Below are positions 10,964 through 18,465 of a stretch of DNA of 64,000 nucleotides, piece by piece (the stretch's first letter is position 1; each line of letters begins with the position of its first letter). A program made the position numbers and the translations under genes. The stretch is taken from NCBI GenBank assembly GCA_000433875.1, contig HF993346.1:5849-69848 (forward strand). Reading direction: 5' to 3'. This DNA is from Firmicutes bacterium CAG:884. GTDB taxonomy: Bacteria > Bacillota_I > Bacilli_A > RF39 > UBA660. The notes beneath the pieces are model-generated. The model saw only the letters and a list, made by a program, of their open reading frames with translations. It ran no database searches and had not been told where the DNA came from.

Positions 10964-11636
10964 TATATTAAGTATATTTCCACACATGTTTGATGGATTT
11001 TTAAATGAATCTATAATAAAACGTGCGATTCAAAAGAAAATAGTAGAAATAAATATTCATGATTTTCGCGAATTTTCAAAGGATCCTCATAAAAAAGTAG
11101 ATGATTATCAATTTGGTGGTGGAGCTGGTATGATACTTATGCCAGAACCAATATATGATTGTGTTGAGAGTATAAGAGATGATGATTCGTATATAATTTT
11201 AATGACGCCACAAGGTGTAAGTTATAATCAAAAGAAAGCTAATGAATTAAAACTAAAAAAACATTTAATTATAATATGTGGGCATTATGAAGGATTTGAT
11301 GAAAGAATAAGGGCTTTAGCTGATCTTGAAGTTAGTATTGGTGATTATGTATTAACTGGTGGTGAATTACCAAGTATGGTTATAACTGATAGTATTGTTA
11401 GATTATTAGATGGTGCAATTAAAGAAGAATCAACGGAAACAGAATCATTTAATAATGGTTTACTTGATTATCCTGTATATACAAAACCAGTTAATTTTAG
11501 AGGAATGGAAGTTCCAAGTGTTTTATTGTCAGGACATCACGAAAATATAAAAAAATGGCGATATGAGGAAAGTTTAAAAAGGACTAAAGAGAGAAGACCA
11601 GACATATTAGAGGAGAAGACATATGGAGAACGTTAG
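10953..11636 (+). CDS. trmD: tRNA (guanine-N1-)-methyltransferase
   Basis: SPOUT methyltransferase that makes m1G37 in tRNAs reading codons that start with C or with some G, preventing +1 frameshifts. 227 aa. Motifs: FPHMFDGFLNESI, FGGGAGM, GHYEGFDERI, SIGDYVLTGGELPSMV and the C-terminal LLSGHHENIKKWR with RTKERRPD. The start MRIDILSIFP at 10953 follows GGAGGTG. Overlaps rimM upstream and the next, unknown gene downstream by 14 bases, so all are probably translationally coupled. Confidence 0.95.
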   Translation: MRIDILSIFPHMFDGFLNESIIKRAIQKKIVEINIHDFREFSKDPHKKVDDYQFGGGAGMILMPEPIYDCVESIRDDDSYIILMTPQGVSYNQKKANELKLKKHLIIICGHYEGFDERIRALADLEVSIGDYVLTGGELPSMVITDSIVRLLDGAIKEESTETESFNNGLLDYPVYTKPVNFRGMEVPSVLLSGHHENIKKWRYEESLKRTKERRPDILEEKTYGER

Positions 11637-12063
11637 ATATTTGTTAGTAAAAGATAAAAAAGAAGAGAGTTTAGAGACAGATTTAAAGAAAATACCAGGA
11701 TTTGTTTTTAATCCTCAAAACAATATAAAATATGATGGTATATTAGTGGATGAGGTTAAATTAACTAAACCGGAATTAATTGAAAAAATACTTAAGAAAA
11801 AAATTAAAAGAAAATTAGCAATGTATACACAATTAATAATTGAATTAATTGAATCAAGTGATGAAGATGATGGAACAATTGATATTGTTTTAAATGATTT
11901 AGAAAGATATAAAAGAGTAATTAGTAATAATTATAGAGTATATTTGAGTAAAAAATATTTGGATTTATTAGATAAAAAAATTGAATTACTTGAAAATGAA
12001 CTTAAAACAAAACAAATGTTTTTGAAATTGAATGTCGAAGAAAAAAAGGGTAAGGCGAGATAA
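11623..12063 (+). CDS. Unknown protein in the trmD operon
   Basis: 146-aa soluble protein not recognised as any known family. It starts inside the end of trmD with a GAGGAG site before the ATG. The N-terminal half is a small mixed region (MENVRYLLVKDKKEE, GFVFNPQNNIKYDGILVDE). The C-terminal half is helical and highly charged (residues about 55-146), probably coiled coil at the end. No signal peptide, membrane segment or metal motif. It overlaps the next gene by one base. Position suggests a role linked to tRNA or ribosome maturation or a passenger of that operon; this is inference only. Confidence 0.7.
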   Translation: MENVRYLLVKDKKEESLETDLKKIPGFVFNPQNNIKYDGILVDEVKLTKPELIEKILKKKIKRKLAMYTQLIIELIESSDEDDGTIDIVLNDLERYKRVISNNYRVYLSKKYLDLLDKKIELLENELKTKQMFLKLNVEEKKGKAR

Positions 12064-12473
12064 TGAAAGATAATTCGTTTGCATATGTTATATTAGCGCT
12101 TATTATTCTTGTCGGTTCTATCATTGTAGCATTTTTAGTTCCTGAAAAAAAGGAAGAATACAATATTATAACAACTATAAATGGTACTAAATATGAAGCA
12201 ATAATTTATACAAATAATGTAGTTGCAGTTGGTTTTCATAGATGTATTGGAAATAATTGTTTTAATGAAACAAAAGAATATAAATATTCTAAAGAAGTTA
12301 TGAATGAACTTAGAAATATGATTAAAAGTTTTGATAATGATTTTGTAGAATATGATAAGGATGAGATATATAATATTTTAATTTATGATACAAATACAGA
12401 TAAAGCATTATATGATCCTGATAGTTATGAATTAATTAATTTAACAAATAGATTGATTTTAGGACAAAAATAA
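12063..12473 (+). CDS. Unknown membrane-anchored protein
   Basis: 136 aa. One N-terminal transmembrane segment (FAYVILALIILVGSIIVAFL, residues 6-25) serves as an anchor or uncleaved signal, followed by an extracytoplasmic domain with two cysteines close together (HRCIGNNC) that could form a disulphide. Not recognised as a known family. One-base overlap with the preceding gene (TAATG), and a terminator follows at once, so it ends the trmD operon. Confidence 0.7.
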   Translation: MKDNSFAYVILALIILVGSIIVAFLVPEKKEEYNIITTINGTKYEAIIYTNNVVAVGFHRCIGNNCFNETKEYKYSKEVMNELRNMIKSFDNDFVEYDKDEIYNILIYDTNTDKALYDPDSYELINLTNRLILGQK

Positions 12474-12498
12474 ATATACAAAAATTGTATATTTTTTT
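12472..12498 (+). terminator. Terminator of the trmD operon
   Basis: Stem AAATATACA (12472-12480) with TGTATATTT (12486-12494), then a T run. Separates the trmD operon from sigG. Confidence 0.8.
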
Positions 12499-12530
12499 GT
12501 TATTTTATCATAACTAGATTAGGAGGAAAT

Positions 12531-13307
12531 ATGGCACGTCATAAAGTTGAGATTGCGAATGTAAATACAGCAAATATTAAAGTATTAACTAATGAAGAAA
12601 TGAAAGAACTATTTTTAAAAATGCAGATGGGAGATGAAAACGCTAGAAAAGAATTAATTGAAGGTAATTTAAAACTTGTACTTTCTATTTTAAAAAAATA
12701 TAATAATCGAACAGATAATATGGATGATTTATTTCAAATTGGAACAGTTGGACTAATTAAAGCTATTAATAATTTTGATTTATCACACGAAGTTAAGTTT
12801 TCAACATATGCTGTTCCAATGATATTAGGAGAAGTGAAAAGGTATTTAAGAGATAGTAATAGTATTAGAGTTGCGCGTTCAGTTAAAGATTTAGCATATA
12901 AAATATTAAAAGTAAAAGAAGAATTAATAAGGAAAAATGAAAAAGAACCAACTGTTAAAGAAATAGCAGATGAATTAAAGGTATCGGAATATGAGGTTTG
13001 TAATGCTCTTAATTCAATGAAAGACACCATAAGTATATTTGAACCCGTTTATACAGATGGTGGAGATCCGATATATTTGTTTGATCAATTGGAAGATAAA
13101 AGAGGAAATACTTATTCAAAAGAAACTTTACTTGCTTTGAAAGAAGCGTTAAAAAAAATAAAAGAAAAAGAAAAATATATTTTATTAAAAAGATTTGTTG
13201 TTGGCAAAACGCAAACAGAACTTGCGGAAGAACTTGGAATATCACAAGCCCAAATATCAAGATTAGAACATATGGGAATTAGGCACATTAAACGATTAAT
13301 TGAATAG
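12531..13307 (+). CDS. sigG: RNA polymerase sporulation sigma factor, SigG type
   Basis: 258-aa sigma-70 family factor, the late forespore sigma factor of endospore formers. The N-terminus (MARHKVEIANVNT) resembles B. subtilis SigG (recalled: MSRNKVEICGVDT). Region 2 contains NFDLSHEVKFSTYAVPMILG, region 3 VARSVKDLAYKILKV and FEPVYTDGGDPIY, and region 4 the helix-turn-helix TQTELAEELGISQAQISRLE. A strong AGGAGG site (12521-12526) precedes the ATG. SigF is its closest paralogue; the N-terminus and the adjacent ylmC-type gene favour SigG. No spoIIGA-sigE genes are seen upstream, unlike B. subtilis. No clear SigF promoter was identified. Confidence 0.92.
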   Translation: MARHKVEIANVNTANIKVLTNEEMKELFLKMQMGDENARKELIEGNLKLVLSILKKYNNRTDNMDDLFQIGTVGLIKAINNFDLSHEVKFSTYAVPMILGEVKRYLRDSNSIRVARSVKDLAYKILKVKEELIRKNEKEPTVKEIADELKVSEYEVCNALNSMKDTISIFEPVYTDGGDPIYLFDQLEDKRGNTYSKETLLALKEALKKIKEKEKYILLKRFVVGKTQTELAEELGISQAQISRLEHMGIRHIKRLIE

Positions 13308-13326
13308 AATATTATAGAGGTGTTAT

Positions 13327-13548
13327 ATGAGGTTATCGGATTTGCAAGATAAAGATATAGTAAATATAAGTGATGGCAAAAAAATTGGAAGTATAATAGA
13401 TGTAAATATAGATGAAGAAGGTTCAATGAAAAGTTTGGTTGTTGAAGAAAGTAAATTTACCTTATTTAATAACAAAAATGAAATGGAAGTTTTATGGAAA
13501 CAAATTGAAAAAATTGGCGAAGATGTAATTTTGGTAAAAATAGACTAG
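13327..13548 (+). CDS. YlmC/YmxH-family PRC-barrel sporulation protein
   Basis: 73-aa protein consisting of a single PRC barrel. It opens MRLSDLQDKDIVNI and ends VLWKQIEKIGEDVILVKID, both typical of the YlmC/YmxH family found just downstream of sigG in many endospore formers. Function is not established in the family. Its position 19 bp after sigG with a GAGGTG site implies the same transcript and supports the SigG assignment. Confidence 0.85.
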   Translation: MRLSDLQDKDIVNISDGKKIGSIIDVNIDEEGSMKSLVVEESKFTLFNNKNEMEVLWKQIEKIGEDVILVKID

Positions 13549-13565
13549 TTATTAAAAATAAATTA

Positions 13566-13574
13566 TGATATAAT
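13566..13574 (+). promoter_or_regulatory. Extended -10 promoter element
   Basis: TGATATAAT (13566-13574), with no clear -35, a few bases before the ribosome-binding site (AAGGTGAT) of the following gene. It likely starts the transcript of the ApbE-like, MurF-like and murE genes. Confidence 0.55.
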
Positions 13575-13591
13575 ATGTAAGGTGATAAAAA

Positions 13592-14392
13592 TTGAAACGC
13601 TTAATTATATCATTTTTTTTGATTATTTTTATTGGTTTATTCTTTTTTTTACTATATAATCAGAATAAAATAAAAGAATATGAAAAAACATATTCATATT
13701 TTGATGGTATAAATATTAAATTATATACTAATAAAAATTGCAATAAAATATTTGATAAAATAGAAGATATTTTAATAAATTATGATAAAAATAAATTATT
13801 AGAATATGGAATAAGTGTTAATTCTAAAACAAAAGGATTTGTTAATATATATAAAGGAAGTATTCAAAATATATATAAAGATTCGAAAATTAAAAGTGTT
13901 AAACCAATTTATAAAGATAATAATGAAATAAGTTATGATTTAATTATAAAATCATATTTAATAAATGAAATAAAAGAATGTTTGGAAAAAAACAAAATAT
14001 ATTCTTATTTAATAAATATGAAAGATAATTATTTGCTCGGTGATAGTAAAGGAAGGAAATTTACATTCGCACTTGAAAAACCATTTACGGATGATTATTT
14101 ATTATTTTTAGATTTAAATAATACAGCAATTTCAACTGTTGGTCCATATTTAAATTATTATGTAGCAGATAACAATCTTTATCACAATTTAATAAATCCG
14201 AATACACTAAAACAAGAAAACAATTATAAAAGTGTAACGGTAATTACTGAAAGTCCATTAGATGCTCAGATGCTTGCAAATTATTTGTATTTTTTAAGTA
14301 TTGAAGATGGTAAAAAGATTCTTGATAAGTATAATGCGGAAGCAATATGGTATACTAATGATGATAAATTAGAAAAATATCCACGAAAATAG
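13592..14392 (+). CDS. Membrane-anchored ApbE-like protein, catalytic motifs degenerate
   Basis: 266 aa beginning with one hydrophobic anchor (LIISFFLIIFIGLFFFLLY). The remainder can be threaded on ApbE, the flavin transferase that puts FMN on extracytoplasmic proteins. The order of elements matches: a KIKEYEKTYSYFDGINIKLY start, NTAISTVGPYLNYY where ApbE has isTSGdY, YHNLINPNTL where ApbE has HiidPrTG, and SPLDAQMLANYLYFLSIEDG where ApbE has aDalsTalfvlG. The GGN glycine motif, Thr-Ser-Gly, and the HIIDP-TG residues are mostly lost, so catalysis is doubtful. Start is TTG at 13592 behind AAGGTGAT. It is first in a run with the MurF-like gene and murE. The family assignment is by eye. Confidence 0.55.
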   Translation: MKRLIISFFLIIFIGLFFFLLYNQNKIKEYEKTYSYFDGINIKLYTNKNCNKIFDKIEDILINYDKNKLLEYGISVNSKTKGFVNIYKGSIQNIYKDSKIKSVKPIYKDNNEISYDLIIKSYLINEIKECLEKNKIYSYLINMKDNYLLGDSKGRKFTFALEKPFTDDYLLFLDLNNTAISTVGPYLNYYVADNNLYHNLINPNTLKQENNYKSVTVITESPLDAQMLANYLYFLSIEDGKKILDKYNAEAIWYTNDDKLEKYPRK

Positions 14393-14406
14393 AAAGTTGG
14401 AAATAA

Positions 14407-15573
14407 ATGAAGTACCTTTTTTATATAACATACATCCTATATATTTTCTTTAAAACATTACATATAACAAATAATAAAAAAAATGTCGAAATAGATGTTA
14501 TCTATTTACTTTTTTATTTAATTGAATTAGTCTTTAAAACAGAAGTATATTTTATATTTAGTTTATTAAATATTACTTTTATGATGTATTATAATAAAAG
14601 ACAAATTAAAAAGTTTACACCAGTTTTATATCAAACTATAATAACTTATATATTTATAGTTATAATCTTTAAACCATCAATACTTGGAACTATTTTATTA
14701 TCTATTTTTGATAGAAATATTATAGTGTTTTATAGAAAATTAGATAGAAAAATAAATGAAATTAAATATAAAAAGAAAATATGCCTAGATAATTTAATTT
14801 TGATTCAAACAGATTATAAAGAAGAAGTTAAATCTTTTTTAGCGTTTAGACCAGATGTTATTGTTATTTCTAATGAACAAAAAATATATAAAGAATTAAG
14901 TAAAAAATTAGATAAGTTTACAAAAATTATTGTTGCTAATAATAACGAATTGAATATTAAAAATGTTATTTATTTTGATAATAATAAAATAAATGATTTA
15001 AATATTAATGAAATTATAAAAAATATTAAATATAAAGATAATAAGAGTATTATTACTTATAAAGTCGATGGTAAAAGACATACTCTTACGACTAATTTGA
15101 TAAGTTATGATGAGAATGTAATGGCTTTATCATTATATTTCTTAGGTTTTTATTTAAAATTAAATGATTCAGATATTAGAAGATGTTTAAATAATTTAAA
15201 ATCTAAAAAAATAACGATTTCGAAAATGGATGATGGTATTTTAATAAGCAATATTAAGTGTTTGAATAAAGAAAATCATTATGAAGGTTTAAAATTAATA
15301 AATGCTTATAAAGGTAATAAAATAATTGTAACAGGTGGTATTAAGAATGCTGATGAAAAAACTAATTTTGAGTTTAGTGATAATTTAGTTAAAAACTTTA
15401 AATATATTATTTTACTTAATACTACTTGGATGCCATTAATTTATGAAAAATTGATTGAACATAATTATGATAGAAATAAAATATATATAATAGAAAATTT
15501 GGAGGAGTATCAAAAAATAATTAGCATATTAAAAAATAAAAAAACATATATACTACTAGATAGTGACATATAG
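14407..15573 (+). CDS. Membrane protein with a degenerate MurF/Mur-ligase-like C-terminus
   Basis: 388 aa. The first about 115 residues are hydrophobic (several probable membrane segments: YLFYITYILYIFF, VIYLLFYLIELVF, YFIFSLLNITFMMYY, IITYIFIVIIFKPSILGTIL). The rest resembles the late part of a MurF-type ligase: TNLISYDENVMALSLYFLG like the family's asparagine-rich hinge, and GILISNIKCLNKENHYEGLK like the family's DaYNAnPdSm. The ATP-binding GxxGKT loop is missing. It is only 8 bp before murE, so the context is peptidoglycan synthesis. It may be a pseudoenzyme or a scaffold; a genuine MurF would be expected elsewhere. Assignment by eye, uncertain. Confidence 0.5.
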   Translation: MKYLFYITYILYIFFKTLHITNNKKNVEIDVIYLLFYLIELVFKTEVYFIFSLLNITFMMYYNKRQIKKFTPVLYQTIITYIFIVIIFKPSILGTILLSIFDRNIIVFYRKLDRKINEIKYKKKICLDNLILIQTDYKEEVKSFLAFRPDVIVISNEQKIYKELSKKLDKFTKIIVANNNELNIKNVIYFDNNKINDLNINEIIKNIKYKDNKSIITYKVDGKRHTLTTNLISYDENVMALSLYFLGFYLKLNDSDIRRCLNNLKSKKITISKMDDGILISNIKCLNKENHYEGLKLINAYKGNKIIVTGGIKNADEKTNFEFSDNLVKNFKYIILLNTTWMPLIYEKLIEHNYDRNKIYIIENLEEYQKIISILKNKKTYILLDSDI

Positions 15574-15581
15574 GAGGAAAT

Positions 15582-16910
15582 GTGTTAAAAAAAGATTCTA
15601 GGAAAATTGTTTGTGGTGATACTTATGTTGATACAAGTGGTAATAATGAGTATGTGTTTGATGCTGTTAAAAATGGGGCTGTAGAGGTTATTTCTAAGCA
15701 AAAATATGATGATAAAACAATTGTTGTAGAAGATCCGAAGAAATATTATAATAATTATATTTATAATAAGTATTATGATAGTATTAAAGATTTAAAATTG
15801 ATTGGTGTTACGGGTACTAATGGAAAAACAACAATTAGTTATATAATTTATCAGTTATTGAATAAAATGAATGTTAGATGTGCTTATATAGGTACAATTG
15901 GTTTTTATAAGTGTGGTATTGTTAAAGAGTTAAATAATACAACTCCTGATATTGATGAATTGTATGAGTATTTATATGAGTGTTCTTGCGATAATATTGA
16001 ATATGTTGTTATGGAGGTTTCAAGTCATTCTTTAGTGCAAGATAGAGTTTATGGGTTAAAATATGATGCTGCTATTTTTACTAACTTAACAGAAGATCAT
16101 TTAGATTATCATAAAACAATGGATGATTATAAGAAGGCTAAACAAAAATTGTTTGGTATGCTTAGAAATAGTCGCTATGCAATTATTAATTCTGATGATA
16201 AATATTATCGTGATTTTATGTTTGAAAATAATTATAATGTAACTGTCGGTAAATATGGTAATTTTAGAATAAAGGATGTAAAATTGAATCAATCATCAAT
16301 TGATATTGTGTTTGATTATAAGAAAGAATATCATAAATCAATTAATATGGTTGGTAAATATAATGCTTATAATTATTTAGAGGCTGTTTTGTCTTTAGTT
16401 TGTTTGGGGTTTGATTTGGAAGAGTTATTAAAACTTGATGTAGAGGCTCCGCCTGGAAGAATGTATATAGTTAATTATAAAACAAATACAATATTTATTG
16501 ATTATGCTCATACACCGGATGCAATGGAAAATGTTTTGAAAAGTGTTAAGTGTTTCTGTAAGAATAAAATAATTACGATTTTTGGTTGTGGTGGTAATAG
16601 AGAGAAAACTAAGAGAAGCATTATGGGTGATATTGCAACAAGGTATTCTGATTTCGTTATTATTACTAATGATAATCCTAGATATGAAGAGGAAGATGAT
16701 ATAATTAATGATATTGCAAAGGGAATAAGTAAAAGTAATTATGAGATAATAAAAGATAGGGAAGATGCAATTAAAAAGGGTATAGGTTATTTAGAAAATA
16801 ATGATATTTTATTGGTTTTAGGAAAGGGACACGAAAATTATCAAATAATTGGTTCTAATAAAATACATTTTGATGATTTAGAAATTGTAAAAAAATATGT
16901 AAATTTTTAA
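15582..16910 (+). CDS. murE: UDP-MurNAc-L-Ala-D-Glu--meso-diaminopimelate ligase
   Basis: Cytoplasmic ligase that adds the third residue of the peptidoglycan stem peptide, 442 aa. The P-loop is GVTGTNGKTT (about residues 75-84). The Mur signature and central-domain residues are seen in MEVSSHSL and FTNLTEDHLDYH. In the C-terminal domain, DNPR at 364-367 is the motif linked with meso-diaminopimelate rather than lysine selection. The N-terminal UDP-binding domain is shorter than in most MurE. GTG start at 15582 behind AGGAGGAAAT. Last gene of the ApbE-like/MurF-like/murE run; a new promoter follows directly. Confidence 0.92.
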   Translation: MLKKDSRKIVCGDTYVDTSGNNEYVFDAVKNGAVEVISKQKYDDKTIVVEDPKKYYNNYIYNKYYDSIKDLKLIGVTGTNGKTTISYIIYQLLNKMNVRCAYIGTIGFYKCGIVKELNNTTPDIDELYEYLYECSCDNIEYVVMEVSSHSLVQDRVYGLKYDAAIFTNLTEDHLDYHKTMDDYKKAKQKLFGMLRNSRYAIINSDDKYYRDFMFENNYNVTVGKYGNFRIKDVKLNQSSIDIVFDYKKEYHKSINMVGKYNAYNYLEAVLSLVCLGFDLEELLKLDVEAPPGRMYIVNYKTNTIFIDYAHTPDAMENVLKSVKCFCKNKIITIFGCGGNREKTKRSIMGDIATRYSDFVIITNDNPRYEEEDDIINDIAKGISKSNYEIIKDREDAIKKGIGYLENNDILLVLGKGHENYQIIGSNKIHFDDLEIVKKYVNF

Positions 16911-16917
16911 AAAATAC

Positions 16918-16945
16918 TTGATTTTTGATATAAGAATATGATAAT
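16918..16945 (+). promoter_or_regulatory. Promoter of the permease leader
   Basis: TTGATT (16918-16923), 16-bp spacer, GATAAT (16940-16945), just after the murE stop. It would start a leader of about 150 nt ending at the permease gene. Confidence 0.45.
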
Positions 16946-16970
16946 ATTTTCAAGGTGCTTAAATATGTGT

Positions 16971-17070
16971 GAAACAAATCTAAAAAAAAGTCATTCATTT
17001 TCTAAACAAATAACTATTTGTTTCGCTTTTAAGTCCATTAAAAATACTAATTGTTTTTAGTATTTTTTTT
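16971..17070 (+). promoter_or_regulatory. Candidate transcription attenuator before the uracil permease gene
   Basis: An 11-bp terminator stem, AAAAATACTAA (17040-17050) with TTAGTATTTTT (17057-17067) and a T run to 17070, lies between a promoter and the permease start at 17103. Upstream, ATTTGTTTC (17016-17024) can pair either with AAACAAAT (17004-17011) or with GAAACAAAT (16971-16979). These pairings exclude each other, as expected of a switch. Pyrimidine genes in Bacilli are often attenuated through PyrR, but I do not see a convincing PyrR loop. Alternatively the hairpin is just the late terminator of the murE transcript. Confidence 0.45.
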
Positions 17071-17102
17071 GTACCCAAAATTATTTTTTAAAGGAGGTAT
17101 AA

Positions 17103-18362
17103 ATGAAAAATAATTTGATTTTGGATGTAAGTGATGTACCAACACCTGGTAAATGGATAATACTTGCATTACAACATGTTGCAGCTATGTTTGGAGCTAC
17201 CATACTTGTTCCGATACTCGTAAATAGTATGGCTGGAAGTGAGGTACTTACAATACCTGTTGCATTATTTACATCTGGTTGTGGAACAATAATATATATA
17301 ATATGTACAAAAGGTAAATCGCCTGTTTATTTAGGAAGTTCATTTGCATTTATAACGCCAATGGCTGTTGGATTTGCATCTGCTGGAACTGGTGGAGTTT
17401 TAACTGGTATAATGGCTGTTGGAATTCTATATATGTTAGTTGCTTTAATAATTAAAATTGTAGGGAAGAATTGGCTTGAGAAAATGCTTCCACCTATAAT
17501 AGTTGGTCCAATGATAATGATAATTGGTTTGGGGCTTGCTCCTTCAGCTGTTTCACAAATGGGTTTAACAGAGAGTGTTAATCTAAAAAGTATAATTGTT
17601 ATTTTGGTTACTTTTTTAACTACTGCAATTGTAGCATTAAAGGGTAAAGGATTTTTGAAATTAATTCCTTTTATATTAGGAATATTATCTGGGTATGTTG
17701 TTTCTATGTTATTTGGTTTAGTTGATTTTACCCAAATTAAAAATGCTTCTTATTTAAGCGTTCCAAAGTTTGTGCTACCATTTTTAAGTTATAAAATTAA
17801 TTTTGGAGCGATTATAACAATATTACCTGTTGCGCTTGTTACTATTGCTGAACATATAGGTGATCATACAGTTTTAGGTGAAATAATTGGTAAAGATTTA
17901 ATAAAGGATCCAGGATTAGATAGAACTTTACTTGGTGATGGTTTAGCGACATTTGTAGCTGGTTCATTAGGAGGACCTGCTAATACAACATATGGTGAAA
18001 ATACGAGTGTAGTAGGTATGACAAAAGTTGCATCTGTTAAAGTTATAATGCTTGCGGCTATATTTGCGATTATCATATCGTTTTTGGGCAAATTGACTGC
18101 TATTTTTAGTACAATTCCAAGTATTGTTCTTGGTAGTATATCTCTGCTTTTATATGGATTTATAAGCGTTAATGGGTTACTTGTTATTGTTAAAAATAAA
18201 CTTGACTTTTCAAAAACAAGAAATGTTATAATATGTGCTAGTATGTTAGTTTTAGGTCTTGGTGGTGCGGTTTTAAAGATAGGTAGTTTAAGTATCACAG
18301 GTATGAGTTTGGCAGCTATAGTTGGTATTCTCTTAAATATATTTTTGCCAAAAGAAGATTAA
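17103..18362 (+). CDS. Uracil permease (NCS2 family, PyrP/UraA type)
   Basis: Nucleobase:cation symporter of the NCS2 family, 419 aa, with about 14 hydrophobic segments across the whole length. It begins LDVSDVPTPGKWIILALQHVAAMFGATILVP, of which LQHVAAMFGAT is the family's entry motif. ALVTIAEHIGDHTVLG is the conserved helix with the substrate-binding Glu, and GGPANTTYGENTSVVGMT the next binding-site signature; both are characteristic of uracil transporters rather than xanthine/uric acid ones. It is monocistronic with a GGAGG site, a terminator-bearing leader and a double hairpin downstream. Confidence 0.9.
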   Translation: MKNNLILDVSDVPTPGKWIILALQHVAAMFGATILVPILVNSMAGSEVLTIPVALFTSGCGTIIYIICTKGKSPVYLGSSFAFITPMAVGFASAGTGGVLTGIMAVGILYMLVALIIKIVGKNWLEKMLPPIIVGPMIMIIGLGLAPSAVSQMGLTESVNLKSIIVILVTFLTTAIVALKGKGFLKLIPFILGILSGYVVSMLFGLVDFTQIKNASYLSVPKFVLPFLSYKINFGAIITILPVALVTIAEHIGDHTVLGEIIGKDLIKDPGLDRTLLGDGLATFVAGSLGGPANTTYGENTSVVGMTKVASVKVIMLAAIFAIIISFLGKLTAIFSTIPSIVLGSISLLLYGFISVNGLLVIVKNKLDFSKTRNVIICASMLVLGLGGAVLKIGSLSITGMSLAAIVGILLNIFLPKED

Positions 18363-18379
18363 AAAATATTATTTTATGC

Positions 18380-18465
18380 AAAAATGCACAATATTCTCGA
18401 AATACTGTGCATTTTTATATTTTTTGATGTCTTTTTGCACAATGATTGTGCATTTTTTTAAAAAT
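18380..18465. repeat. Double-hairpin repeat, copy A
   Basis: Two consecutive hairpins. The first has an 11-bp stem AAAAATGCACA/TGTGCATTTTT around a loop with TTCTCG; the second is TGCACAAT/ATTGTGCA flanked by T runs. The first 39 bp (18380-18418) are identical to 19587-19625. Copy A can terminate both the permease gene (plus) and fic (minus), whose stop lies within it. Confidence 0.85.
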
